From NCBI RefSeq assembly GCF_001412575.1, contig NZ_CP011834.1:186001-250000 (forward strand): a DNA stretch of 64,000 nt, read 5' to 3'. The DNA is from Limnohabitans sp. 103DPR2 (GTDB taxonomy: Bacteria; Pseudomonadota; Gammaproteobacteria; Burkholderiales; Burkholderiaceae_C). Position numbers and translations under genes: made by a program. The stretch's first letter is position 1; each line of letters starts with the position of its first letter. The notes under the pieces are model-generated. The model did no database searches, was not told where the DNA came from, and saw nothing but the letters and a program-made list of their open reading frames with translations. Positions 42,480 through 50,184 of the stretch are shown one piece after another.

Positions 42480-43556
42480 ATGAACCCCCTCGACAAACGC
42501 ATTCCCGTTTATTTGCTCACAGGCTATTTGGGCAGCGGCAAGACCAGCCTCCTCAAAGCTTGGCTGGGTCAAGACGCGTTCAAAGATGCCGCCTTGGTGA
42601 TCAATGAGTTAGGCGAAGTGGGATTGGACAACCAGCTGCTCAGTGGCGCCACCGAAAGCGCCGCACTGGTGGCCAGTGCGTGTGTGTGCTGCACTGGCTT
42701 GCCAGGTTTGGCCGAAGCGCTCGAAGACTTGTTCTGGGCTCGCCTTGAAAGGCGCATGCCGCGCTTTCCCAACTTGGTCATTGAAACCACAGGCTTGGCA
42801 GAACCCGGTCCTGTGGCCGAGGCCTTGCGCAGCAGCGATTTGCTCAAAGAGCGCTATCGCTTGGCTGGTGTGATCACATGCCTCAGCGCCAGCACTGCAG
42901 ATGCGGTGCTCAAACAACACGCTGAAGCCCGTGCCCAATTGGCCGATGCAGATGTGTTGGTCATCACCAAAACAGACTTGGTCAGTGACGATCATTTGGC
43001 GGCACTGACATTGCGTGTGCAACATCAGTTGGCCCATTTGGAACTTGAACATGCGCCGCACTTGCTCACATCCGCGCAAGCCCGCTTATCGGCAGATGAT
43101 GTGTTAGCGAGCCTGGCACTTCGCGCTGCTTCGCAGGCACCTGGCCCGTTTCGCGAATTCAAAGCAGTGACAACACTTGCGCACGGATTGCACTTGCACC
43201 GACCTGGCGAGCACTGTGACATTTGCGAAGGCACGCGTGCGTCAGCGCATGCTGCGCAAGCCTTGTGGTGGCCGCTCGTGGCACTTCCAAGCCTTGCTGA
43301 AGTCTGTGAACAGGTGCAAGCGCTTCAAAGCACTTTGGGGTCAGAGCTGCTGCGCTTAAAAGGCCGCGTCCAAACACCAGAGGGCGCGCATGTGATTCAA
43401 CTGGCGCCTTTTGAAACACATGCTGAGGTTTGTCAAGACGAACTGCCTTGGTCAGACACCACACGCAGTGGCTTCACAGTGATTGTAAGCAGCCACTTGT
43501 CGGCTGCTTCAGCGCAATGGCTGACCCAACACGGCATGTCAAGCCTGGCGGCTTAA
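42480..43556 (+). CDS. CobW/COG0523-family GTPase metallochaperone
   Basis: This 358-residue P-loop GTPase has Walker A G15-Y-L-G-S-G-K-T22, the metal-binding C68-V-C-C71, the ETTGLAEPGP switch region and the guanine-specificity motif T-K-T-D. The C-terminal CobW_C domain contains HLHRPGEHCDIC, another metal-binding candidate. COG0523 proteins deliver Zn, Co or other metals in a GTP-dependent way; CobW itself supports cobalamin synthesis. Its place next to nikR and the NiCoT gene suggests Ni or Co handling. It is divergent from nikR and convergent with the alcohol dehydrogenase gene. Confidence 0.9.
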   Translation: MNPLDKRIPVYLLTGYLGSGKTSLLKAWLGQDAFKDAALVINELGEVGLDNQLLSGATESAALVASACVCCTGLPGLAEALEDLFWARLERRMPRFPNLVIETTGLAEPGPVAEALRSSDLLKERYRLAGVITCLSASTADAVLKQHAEARAQLADADVLVITKTDLVSDDHLAALTLRVQHQLAHLELEHAPHLLTSAQARLSADDVLASLALRAASQAPGPFREFKAVTTLAHGLHLHRPGEHCDICEGTRASAHAAQALWWPLVALPSLAEVCEQVQALQSTLGSELLRLKGRVQTPEGAHVIQLAPFETHAEVCQDELPWSDTTRSGFTVIVSSHLSAASAQWLTQHGMSSLAA

Positions 43557-43561
43557 ACCAT

Positions 43562-44671
43562 TCACTTCCAAGGATCGATGGCCATGTGAATGGCGTCTTC
43601 TGCGCCTTCACCCACCAATGAACGAATGGCGTATTCGGTTTGATCCAAACCAAACATGTGGGTGCTCATTGATCGCACATTGTGGCGATTGCCCGCGATC
43701 AACTGAAGTGCGAGCTCGACAGATTCATAACTGTGGCCGCGCATGCCTTTGACCGTCAGGAATTTGGCAATGATCATGTCGCTGTCAAACTGCGGCACTT
43801 TCTGGCGCTTGATGCCGCCCAAAATCACACGGCCTTTTTTGCGCGCCAATTGAATGGCACTGATCACTGAGGCTGGACCACCCGAGGCACAGTCAATCAC
43901 CAAGTCGGCCATTTGACCGCCGGTGATGTCGGCCACAGATTCAAGCAAGTCTTCATCGCCAATGGCCACCGTGTGGCTGGCACCCAGGTGCTTGGCCATG
44001 GCCAAACGTTTTTTGTCGGAGGGTGTGTTCAAACCCGTCACAATGATTTTGTCGACGCCCGCTTCACGCGCAGCCACCACACAGGACAAGCCTTGTTGGC
44101 CAGGGCCTTGAATCAACACCGTTTGGCCTGGGCCCGCACCGCCGTGCAGGTAAGTCCACTCAATGCCATTGGACATGGGCAAAGCCAAAGCCGCATACTT
44201 GGGCTCAAGACCTGCAGGCACTTTGTGAAACACGGTATTCATGTGCAGCTCTTGGTACTGGGCAAAACCACCCCACAAACCCGAGCCACGGTTCAATCCC
44301 GTCGCGCCATAGCGAGGACCGCCCAAGCGCCAATCGGTGGCATTGCACAAACGAAAATCACCGCTGCGGCAAAAATCACAATGGCCACAGGGCAGGTACT
44401 CTTCCAAGGCCACCAAGTCACCTTCTTTCACACCCCATTTGGGGCCTGCAATGGCACCGACTTCTTGCACATAGCCCACCGTCTCGTGACCCAAAATGGC
44501 GGGGCCTTGCAGCTTGGGAAAGTCTTGGAAAAACATCCAATCGCTACCGCAGACACCGGTGACCGCCACTTTCAACAAGCCCGCATCCGGTTTGGGATCG
44601 GGTGTTTGAAAGTTTTGAATCTCGATGGTGCCGTTGGGCATGGCCACGGCGGCCTTGAATGTTTGTCCCAT
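43562..44671 (-). CDS. Zinc-containing alcohol dehydrogenase (MDR family)
   Basis: This 369-residue medium-chain dehydrogenase has a catalytic-zinc region (CGSDWMFFQDFP and GPAILGHETVGYV) and the four-cysteine structural-zinc loop LPCGHCDFCRSGDFRLC. The NAD(P)-binding domain has VLIQGPGQQGLSCVVAAREAG. It would oxidise an alcohol or diol to a carbonyl. The ATG is preceded by AAGG and lies 12 nt downstream of Rieske oxygenase I, so the two are co-transcribed and the dehydrogenase probably acts on the oxygenase product or a nearby intermediate. Confidence 0.92.
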   Translation of the reverse strand: MGQTFKAAVAMPNGTIEIQNFQTPDPKPDAGLLKVAVTGVCGSDWMFFQDFPKLQGPAILGHETVGYVQEVGAIAGPKWGVKEGDLVALEEYLPCGHCDFCRSGDFRLCNATDWRLGGPRYGATGLNRGSGLWGGFAQYQELHMNTVFHKVPAGLEPKYAALALPMSNGIEWTYLHGGAGPGQTVLIQGPGQQGLSCVVAAREAGVDKIIVTGLNTPSDKKRLAMAKHLGASHTVAIGDEDLLESVADITGGQMADLVIDCASGGPASVISAIQLARKKGRVILGGIKRQKVPQFDSDMIIAKFLTVKGMRGHSYESVELALQLIAGNRHNVRSMSTHMFGLDQTEYAIRSLVGEGAEDAIHMAIDPWK

Positions 44672-44683
44672 GAGTAACCTTTT

Positions 44684-45967
44684 TTAGACGCTAGAGTGTG
44701 GCTTGCCAGGTGCAGACTTGAAGTGCTCTTTGGCACCTTCTTTGTAATGCACATCGCGCTTCAACAAAACGGCCACTGAGCGAACTTTTTGATGCTCAGG
44801 GTTCAATCCGGGCAATTCAAAATCTGGGTTCTCAGCCAAAGCACGTGCCGCTTTGATCAAACGCTGACGCGCCATGATGATGCCGTTGTCGGTGGACACC
44901 AAGTTCTCTTTGGTGCGGTCTTGAATGCTGCCCATGCTTTCTTGCAATGACGCGTCTTGCATGCCAATGCCTTCAATGCCGCTGTACAACAAACCTTCTT
45001 TTTGAGCCTTGCGGTCCATCAAGTAGTCGTTGTCCATGCGCTGCAAAGGCACATAGTTTTTGTCGACCTTCACGTGAATGCTGGCACCGCCCTTCATGGC
45101 GTCCACTTCTTCCTTGGTCAATGCGCGTGTGGGATGGTAGTCAAAGCTCCATGTCCAGCACGCATGGTCATTGATGGGCACCCAGAAGTGACCGTGCACA
45201 GGGTGATCACCGCGGGGTGGCACCATGGTGAAGCAAGGCATGATCCAGGGTGTGATGCGCCAGTAGTACTGGTCGTCTTCTGCATTGCGACGTGCACCCA
45301 CCAACAAACCTCCATCGGCTTCCACCACTTCAAAGACAGGGCTCAAGTCGTTTAAGTTGTATTGGTTGCCTTTGGCGCCTTTGAACAAGGGGTCTCGGCT
45401 GAGTGACGCGCTGTGCAAGAAAGACACGTGGCTGGAATCAATGCCGCCTTCCAATGCTTGCAACCAGTTGCTGGCTTGCAAACGCTTGGACATGTAAGAG
45501 TGCTCGCGTGGCAAGGTGGCAAATTCCCACTCTGGCAGCGGCGGTTGTTTGTCTGCAGGGCCCATGTACACCCATATCACGCCACCGCGCTCTACCATGG
45601 GGTAAGACTTCAATTTAATGCGCTCACAGTAGCCAGATGTCGGCTCAGAAGGCACCTCCGTGCAATTGCCGTTCACGTCGTATTTCCAACCGTGGTAAGG
45701 GCAACGAATGCCGTTATCTTCATTGCGACCAAACCACAGCGACACGCCACGGTGTGCGCAAAACTCATCGATCAAGCCCAACTTGCCTTCGGTGTCGCGG
45801 AAGGCGAGCATTTTTTCTGACAGCAATTCCAAACGCACGGGTTCGCAATCAGGGCCGGGCAATTGCTCGGACAACAAGGCAGGCAACCAGTAACGACGGA
45901 ACAAATTGCCCATGGGGGTGCCAGGACCAGTTTGGGTTACCAGGTCATTGAGTTCTTTTTTCAACAT
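44684..45967 (-). CDS. Rieske non-haem iron oxygenase, phthalate 4,5-dioxygenase-like, copy I
   Basis: This is a 427-residue oxygenase alpha subunit. The Rieske cluster ligands are C70-x-H72 and C89-x-x-H92 (CAHRGVSLWFG and CPYHGW). The catalytic iron site shows the bridging D177 with H180 and H185 in GGIDSSHVSFLH. The length and lack of a beta subunit place it with the homotrimeric phthalate dioxygenase/O-demethylase group. Substrates of that group are aromatic acids or ethers; the actual one is unknown. GAGGAG precedes the ATG. An operator at 46047-46083 lies between this gene and the divergent Rieske ferredoxin. It is roughly four-fifths identical to copy II by eye. Confidence 0.92.
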   Translation of the reverse strand: MLKKELNDLVTQTGPGTPMGNLFRRYWLPALLSEQLPGPDCEPVRLELLSEKMLAFRDTEGKLGLIDEFCAHRGVSLWFGRNEDNGIRCPYHGWKYDVNGNCTEVPSEPTSGYCERIKLKSYPMVERGGVIWVYMGPADKQPPLPEWEFATLPREHSYMSKRLQASNWLQALEGGIDSSHVSFLHSASLSRDPLFKGAKGNQYNLNDLSPVFEVVEADGGLLVGARRNAEDDQYYWRITPWIMPCFTMVPPRGDHPVHGHFWVPINDHACWTWSFDYHPTRALTKEEVDAMKGGASIHVKVDKNYVPLQRMDNDYLMDRKAQKEGLLYSGIEGIGMQDASLQESMGSIQDRTKENLVSTDNGIIMARQRLIKAARALAENPDFELPGLNPEHQKVRSVAVLLKRDVHYKEGAKEHFKSAPGKPHSSV

Positions 45968-46046
45968 GAACGTCTCTCCTCAAGTGCTCTCGCACGGGGT
46001 CATAAAATGGTGCTTATTTCTGTGTGAAATTTTCGCCGATGGGATC

Positions 46047-46083
46047 GTTCCACATAAAAGAACAATGTTCTTTCATTGGAAAC
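46047..46083. promoter_or_regulatory. Proposed IclR-type operator, site E (Rieske oxygenase I and Rieske ferredoxin)
   Basis: Half-sites GTTC (46047), GAAC (46060), GTTC (46067) and AAAC (46080) have exact 9-3-9 spacing, 15 of 16 bases. The centre AAAGAACAATGTTCTTT (46057-46073) is a perfect palindrome. It lies 80 nt from the oxygenase ATG and 45 nt from the ferredoxin ATG. Confidence 0.75.
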
Positions 46084-46127
46084 GAGGTTATCATCTGCGG
46101 CTTGTCATTGTCAACTGGAGATTCTTT

Positions 46128-46445
46128 ATGTCGGGTGCGTGCCGTTTTCTCTCTTTGTGCAAAGCAGCTGAGGTTGCTGAAGGCAAAGCCATCAAGGTCG
46201 AAAAAGACGGCCTGACCTTGGCTGTGTTCAATATTGACGGTGAATACTTCGTCACCGACGACACCTGCACACACGGCCCTGGCTCTCTGTCAGAGGGCCC
46301 CATCGATGGCGAGGTGGTCGAGTGCGACTTTCACAATGGCGCCTTCAACATCAAAACCGGTGCGGTGGTGGCAGCGCCCTGCATGATCCCTTTGAAAACC
46401 TACAAAGCCCGTCTGCAAGGTGATGAGATCGAAATCGAAACCTGA
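46128..46445 (+). CDS. Rieske [2Fe-2S] ferredoxin of a multicomponent oxygenase
   Basis: This 105-residue soluble Rieske protein has cluster ligands C47-T-H49 and C66-D-F-H69 (CTHGPGSLSEG and CDFHNGAF), resembling naphthalene and biphenyl dioxygenase ferredoxins. The ATG at 46128 follows CTGGAG by 7 nt; longer in-frame extensions run through the promoter region. It would carry electrons from the reductase at 38203 to the Rieske oxygenases. It is transcribed divergently from oxygenase I under the shared operator and ends at a strong terminator. Confidence 0.93.
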   Translation: MSGACRFLSLCKAAEVAEGKAIKVEKDGLTLAVFNIDGEYFVTDDTCTHGPGSLSEGPIDGEVVECDFHNGAFNIKTGAVVAAPCMIPLKTYKARLQGDEIEIET

Positions 46446-46486
46446 GAAAGCAGCCTCGCGGCAATCGTTTTTCTCACACTACCGTG

Positions 46487-46516
46487 AAAAAAAAGGCCCT
46501 TTTCAGGGCCTTTTTT
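46487..46516. terminator. Bidirectional terminator after the Rieske ferredoxin gene
   Basis: AAAAGGCCCT and AGGGCCTTTT form a 10-bp stem with a TTTC loop, flanked by A and T runs. It serves both the ferredoxin gene and the convergent Bug-family gene. Confidence 0.92.
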
Positions 46517-46543
46517 GTGGGCGAATTCTGACACCTCCCAAGA

Positions 46544-47593
46544 TCAATTCTCAGGCTTCACCGTTTTGATCATGGGCGCCCATTGCTTCAACTCTTCACC
46601 CACAAATTGGGTAAAACGAGCTGAATCCCAGTCGAATGTTTCCATCGAACTTTTGGCCAACATGTCCTTGGCTGCCTGACTTTGCATGATCTTGCGAACC
46701 TCCTTGTTCAGCTTGTCGACCACGGGGGCAGGCATGCCGGGGGGGCCGGACAAAGAGAACCATGTCAGTGCCACCAACTTGGGATAGCCCTGCTCTGCAA
46801 ATGTGGGGACATTTGGAAATTCTGGCATGCGCTTGGACGATGTGATGGCCAAGGCTCGCAACTTGCCAGCCTGAATTTGCGCACTGGCCGTCGACAAGGT
46901 GGTGAACAAGGCGGGGATGTGACCCGCAATGGTGTCGGCCACCGCAGGGCTGCCGCCTTTGTAAGCCACGTGCTGCATGGGCGTCTTGGACATCACCTCA
47001 AAGGCTTCACCAATCAGATAGCCATGTGTCCCTTTGCCAGGGGAGCCCCAACTGACGGGATTGGCTTTGGCATAGGCCATGAAACTTTTCAGATCTGTGA
47101 TGGGCAATTGGGCATTGACGGCCAGCACGATGGGTGGGCCGCCCAACATGGCAATGTGCGTAAAGTCCTTGATGGGATCGTAGGTTTTGGGATTTTCAGA
47201 GGGGCCAATGACGTGAGATGCTACGCCCGAGATCACCAAGTTGTAGCCGTCCGGCGCAGACTTGGACACCTGTTGGGAGCCAATCATGCCGCCGGCGCCG
47301 CCTTTGTTTTCAATCACAAAGGGTTGCTTGAGTGATTCGGTCAAGCCCACAGAAATGAGGCGACCCAGGCTGTCAGAGCTGCCGCCTGCTGCGTAGGGCA
47401 CGACAATTTTGACGGGGCGTTGTGGCCAGGCAGCGTCTTGCGCCGATGCCGTCAGCGCACCCAGCGCCGCCAGCAGGCACACCCCTGTGCGCCATGCGCC
47501 AACGGCTGACGACAGGGCCGTCTGTTGTACAAATTCGAGACTAAGGGAAAAGCGTTTCACGTTCAAATCCTTCAAGCAAACCCAGCTGGGCAT
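46544..47593 (-). CDS. Bug/TctC-family periplasmic solute-binding protein
   Basis: This 349-residue binding protein has a signal region ending ALTASAQDA near residue 52. The family pattern WPQRPVKIVVPYAAGGSSDSLGRLIS, then KGGAGGMIGSQQVSKSAPDGYNLVIS, is present. It is transcribed alone between the two Rieske oxygenase genes, with a degenerate operator upstream. It probably scavenges an aromatic or organic carboxylate for a TctAB-type permease encoded elsewhere, possibly that at 52.4-54.4 kb. The first ATG has no strong RBS, so the start may lie slightly downstream. Confidence 0.88.
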   Translation of the reverse strand: MPSWVCLKDLNVKRFSLSLEFVQQTALSSAVGAWRTGVCLLAALGALTASAQDAAWPQRPVKIVVPYAAGGSSDSLGRLISVGLTESLKQPFVIENKGGAGGMIGSQQVSKSAPDGYNLVISGVASHVIGPSENPKTYDPIKDFTHIAMLGGPPIVLAVNAQLPITDLKSFMAYAKANPVSWGSPGKGTHGYLIGEAFEVMSKTPMQHVAYKGGSPAVADTIAGHIPALFTTLSTASAQIQAGKLRALAITSSKRMPEFPNVPTFAEQGYPKLVALTWFSLSGPPGMPAPVVDKLNKEVRKIMQSQAAKDMLAKSSMETFDWDSARFTQFVGEELKQWAPMIKTVKPEN

Positions 47594-47623
47594 GCTCTGA
47601 ACTGTCGGTGAAACGCCTCATGC

Positions 47624-47661
47624 TGTCAAGCATAGAGAACCGTCGTTCCTCATATGGGAAC
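47624..47661. promoter_or_regulatory. Possible IclR-type operator, site F (Bug-family gene), degenerate
   Basis: The right-hand repeat GTTC-CTCATATGG-GAAC (47645-47661) is exact. A GAAC at 47637 stands 4 rather than 3 nt before it, and the outer left half-site is TGTC. It lies 31 nt upstream of the Bug gene ATG. Confidence 0.5.
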
Positions 47662-47687
47662 GAGCAATTCTCACAGCTTGGCGTGTC

Positions 47688-48971
47688 TCAAACGGAACTG
47701 TGTGGTTTGCCCGGCGTCGCGCGCAATGCCTCTTGGGCCGCATCCTTGAAGGCCAAATCTCGCTTCAACAAAATCGCTGCCGAACGAACCTTTTGCGCCT
47801 CAGGATCGATGCCAGGCAATTTGTAATTGGGATCTTCCGCCAAAGCTTTGGCCGCTTTCATCAAACGCTGTCGCGTCATGATGATGCCGTTGTCGGTCGA
47901 CACCAAATTCTCTTTGGTGCGGTCTTGAATGGTGCCCATGCTTTCTTGCAAGGACGCATCCTGAATGCCGATGCCTTCAATGCCACTGTAGAAAATGCGC
48001 TTGCGTTGCGCATCGCGGTCCATGCCGTAGTTGTTTTCTTTGCGCTGCAGCGGTTTGTAATCGGCATCAACCTTCACGTGGACGCTGGCGCCACCTTCCA
48101 TGGCGGAGCGCTCTGCATGCGTCAATGCGCGCGTAGGATGGTAGTCAAAGCTCCATGCCCAGCAGGCATGGTCATTGATCGGCACCCAGAAGTGGCCATG
48201 CACCGGGTGATCACCGCGCGGCGGCACCACGGTGTAATTTGGCATCACCCACGGTGTGATGCGCCAGTAGTATTGGTCGTCCTCCGCATTGCGGCGCGCC
48301 CCAATGTACAAGCCACCGGTTGCCTCGACCACTTCAAACACGGGGCTCAAATCATTCAAGTTGTACTGATTGCCCTTGGCCCCTTTGAACAAGGGATCGG
48401 TGTTCAAACTGCCACTGTGCAAGAAAGACACATGGCTTGAGTCAATGCCCCCCTCCAAAGCTTGGAGCCAATTGCACTCTTGGTAGCGCTTGGACATGTA
48501 CGACTGCTCGGCCGGTACGGTGGCAAATTCATATTCAGGGAAGGGCGGCTGCTTGTCGGCTGGGCCCATGTACACCCAGATCACACCACCGCGTTCAATC
48601 ATGGGATAAGACTTTAGCTTGATGCGGTCACAGTAGCCGGAAGTGGGCTCGGAAGGAACTTCAATGCACTGACCCTTGATGTCAAATTTCCAACCGTGAT
48701 AAGGGCAACGCAACCCATTCTCTTCATTGCGACCAAACCACAAGGACACGCCTCGGTGCGCACAAAACTCATCAATCAAACCCAAGCGGCCTTGCGTGTC
48801 GCGAAAGGCCACCATCTTTTCGGAAAACAGCTCTAAGCGCACGGGATCGCAATCAGGGCCTGGCAACTGCTGCGACAACAAGGCAGGCATCCAATAGCGC
48901 CGAAACAGATTGCCCATGGCCGTGCCGGGGCCAGTTTGTGTGACGAGGTCGTTTTGCTCTTTTTTCAACAT
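47688..48971 (-). CDS. Rieske non-haem iron oxygenase, phthalate 4,5-dioxygenase-like, copy II
   Basis: This 427-residue paralogue has the same length as copy I. Cluster ligands C70, H72, C89 and H92 and the iron site GGIDSSHVSFLH are all conserved. Differences concentrate in residues 160-200 and in the C-terminal third (for example SLNTDPLF versus SLSRDPLF, and the ADYKPLQRKENN segment), which may change substrate or regiospecificity. The gene has its own operator 26 nt upstream of the start and is not followed by a dehydrogenase. CGGAGACC precedes the ATG. It probably arose by duplication within this island. Confidence 0.92.
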   Translation of the reverse strand: MLKKEQNDLVTQTGPGTAMGNLFRRYWMPALLSQQLPGPDCDPVRLELFSEKMVAFRDTQGRLGLIDEFCAHRGVSLWFGRNEENGLRCPYHGWKFDIKGQCIEVPSEPTSGYCDRIKLKSYPMIERGGVIWVYMGPADKQPPFPEYEFATVPAEQSYMSKRYQECNWLQALEGGIDSSHVSFLHSGSLNTDPLFKGAKGNQYNLNDLSPVFEVVEATGGLYIGARRNAEDDQYYWRITPWVMPNYTVVPPRGDHPVHGHFWVPINDHACWAWSFDYHPTRALTHAERSAMEGGASVHVKVDADYKPLQRKENNYGMDRDAQRKRIFYSGIEGIGIQDASLQESMGTIQDRTKENLVSTDNGIIMTRQRLMKAAKALAEDPNYKLPGIDPEAQKVRSAAILLKRDLAFKDAAQEALRATPGKPHSSV

Positions 48972-48996
48972 GTGCGGTCTCCGATGTGGAATGATT

Positions 48997-49033
48997 GTTC
49001 TGCATGAAAGAACAATGTTCCCTCATGAGAAAC
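48997..49033. promoter_or_regulatory. Proposed IclR-type operator, site G (Rieske oxygenase II)
   Basis: GTTC (48997), GAAC (49010), GTTC (49017) and AAAC (49030) have exact 9-3-9 spacing, 15 of 16 bases. The core is AGAACAATGTTCC. Its edge is only 25 nt before the start codon, so it must overlap the core promoter or transcription start. Confidence 0.75.
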
Positions 49034-49137
49034 AATCTTAAAACCGCCGTGTTGTCGCTGTTTTGATCTACATCAGGAAACAGTGCTGCAAAAACAAGCA
49101 CTGTGAATGGGCCGAAAGCGGCACTTGAGAAATTCTC

Positions 49138-50184
49138 TCAAGGCTTGACCCAGCCGGTGGACATCATCTTTTCGGAGACCGGTTTGGTCAAAAAGATGGT
49201 CGTCAAGATGCGCGTCAAATGAAATGCCGTCACGATGGGTGCGCCCAAACCAAAGGCCTTCGACAAGATGCCCATCTCGGTCATGCCGCCAGGCGCCATC
49301 GACAAGAAGGCCGTCATGATGGCAATGCCAGCACCTTGAGAAATGAACCATGCCGCCACCATGCACACACTCAAGATGCCCAAAGTGACCACCGCAACCG
49401 ATGCCAAGGTGCGCGGGGCATGCGTGAAAAAAGCACGGTTGATGTGTTGACCCAAGCCCCAGCCAATCACGATTTGTGCGGCAATCAATCCCAAATCGGG
49501 CAAGCGTCCTGTCACTTCATGGTTGGCGCAAATGGCGGCAATCAACAAGGCGCCCAAGACCCATGGATTGGGCGTGCGAATTTTTTGAAAACCCCAACCG
49601 ACCGCCGTCGCGGTGATCAGCAAGCCCAATGTCACAGGCCAACTCAGCACGCCAATGCCTGGCGTGGGCATGATGGGTGTGGCGCCGCTGGCCCATGCAA
49701 TGTAAGAGGCTGTGGAGGTGACCATCATGATGCGCACCGCATGCGCAGAAGCAACCACAGCACCATCGGCACCGGCACGTTGCGCCTGCACCGACATCTC
49801 GGCCGAAGCACCCAAGGCCACTGAATAAATGGCGGTGGGCCCATCAACCTTCGCCAACTTTTGCAAAGCCCGCGCCGACATCACCGACATGAAGATGCCC
49901 ACAAACGCACCGAGCACCATCCAAGGCGCCAGTCCACCAATCAAGGCCAACACCGCTGGTGTGAAATACAAACCGATGGAAGCACCAATGTAGATTTGCG
50001 CCGACTTGCGCGCCAGCACCGGTTGTTTGTGAACGCGATTGGCCATGCTGACGCAGGCCACCGCCACCATGGGACCTAAGACCCAAGGCAATGGCACATG
50101 CAGATGAAATGCGCACCAACCACCCGCGACTGCAAAGCCGATGGTCAAGACCAAGCGGAACCAGCGATCAAGGTCCCACATCAT
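49138..50184 (-). CDS. AbrB-type membrane protein (AbrB duplication family)
   Basis: This is a 348-residue integral membrane protein with about ten hydrophobic segments. Repeated glycine- and proline-rich stretches such as PLPWVLGPMVAVA and TPNPWVLGALLIAA are typical of the family named for a membrane 'ammonia monooxygenase/AbrB' duplication. Despite the name it is not the AbrB DNA-binding protein. Its function is not established; members often occur with tripartite tricarboxylate transporter genes, as here. Its ATG overlaps the stop of the SDR gene (TGATG). It is the last gene of the 56.8-49.1 kb operon. Confidence 0.82.
   Translation of the reverse strand: MMWDLDRWFRLVLTIGFAVAGGWCAFHLHVPLPWVLGPMVAVACVSMANRVHKQPVLARKSAQIYIGASIGLYFTPAVLALIGGLAPWMVLGAFVGIFMSVMSARALQKLAKVDGPTAIYSVALGASAEMSVQAQRAGADGAVVASAHAVRIMMVTSTASYIAWASGATPIMPTPGIGVLSWPVTLGLLITATAVGWGFQKIRTPNPWVLGALLIAAICANHEVTGRLPDLGLIAAQIVIGWGLGQHINRAFFTHAPRTLASVAVVTLGILSVCMVAAWFISQGAGIAIMTAFLSMAPGGMTEMGILSKAFGLGAPIVTAFHLTRILTTIFLTKPVSEKMMSTGWVKP

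Noticed and set aside
49138-50184. AbrB DNA-binding transition-state regulator
   Set aside because: The protein is a polytopic membrane protein; only the family name is shared.
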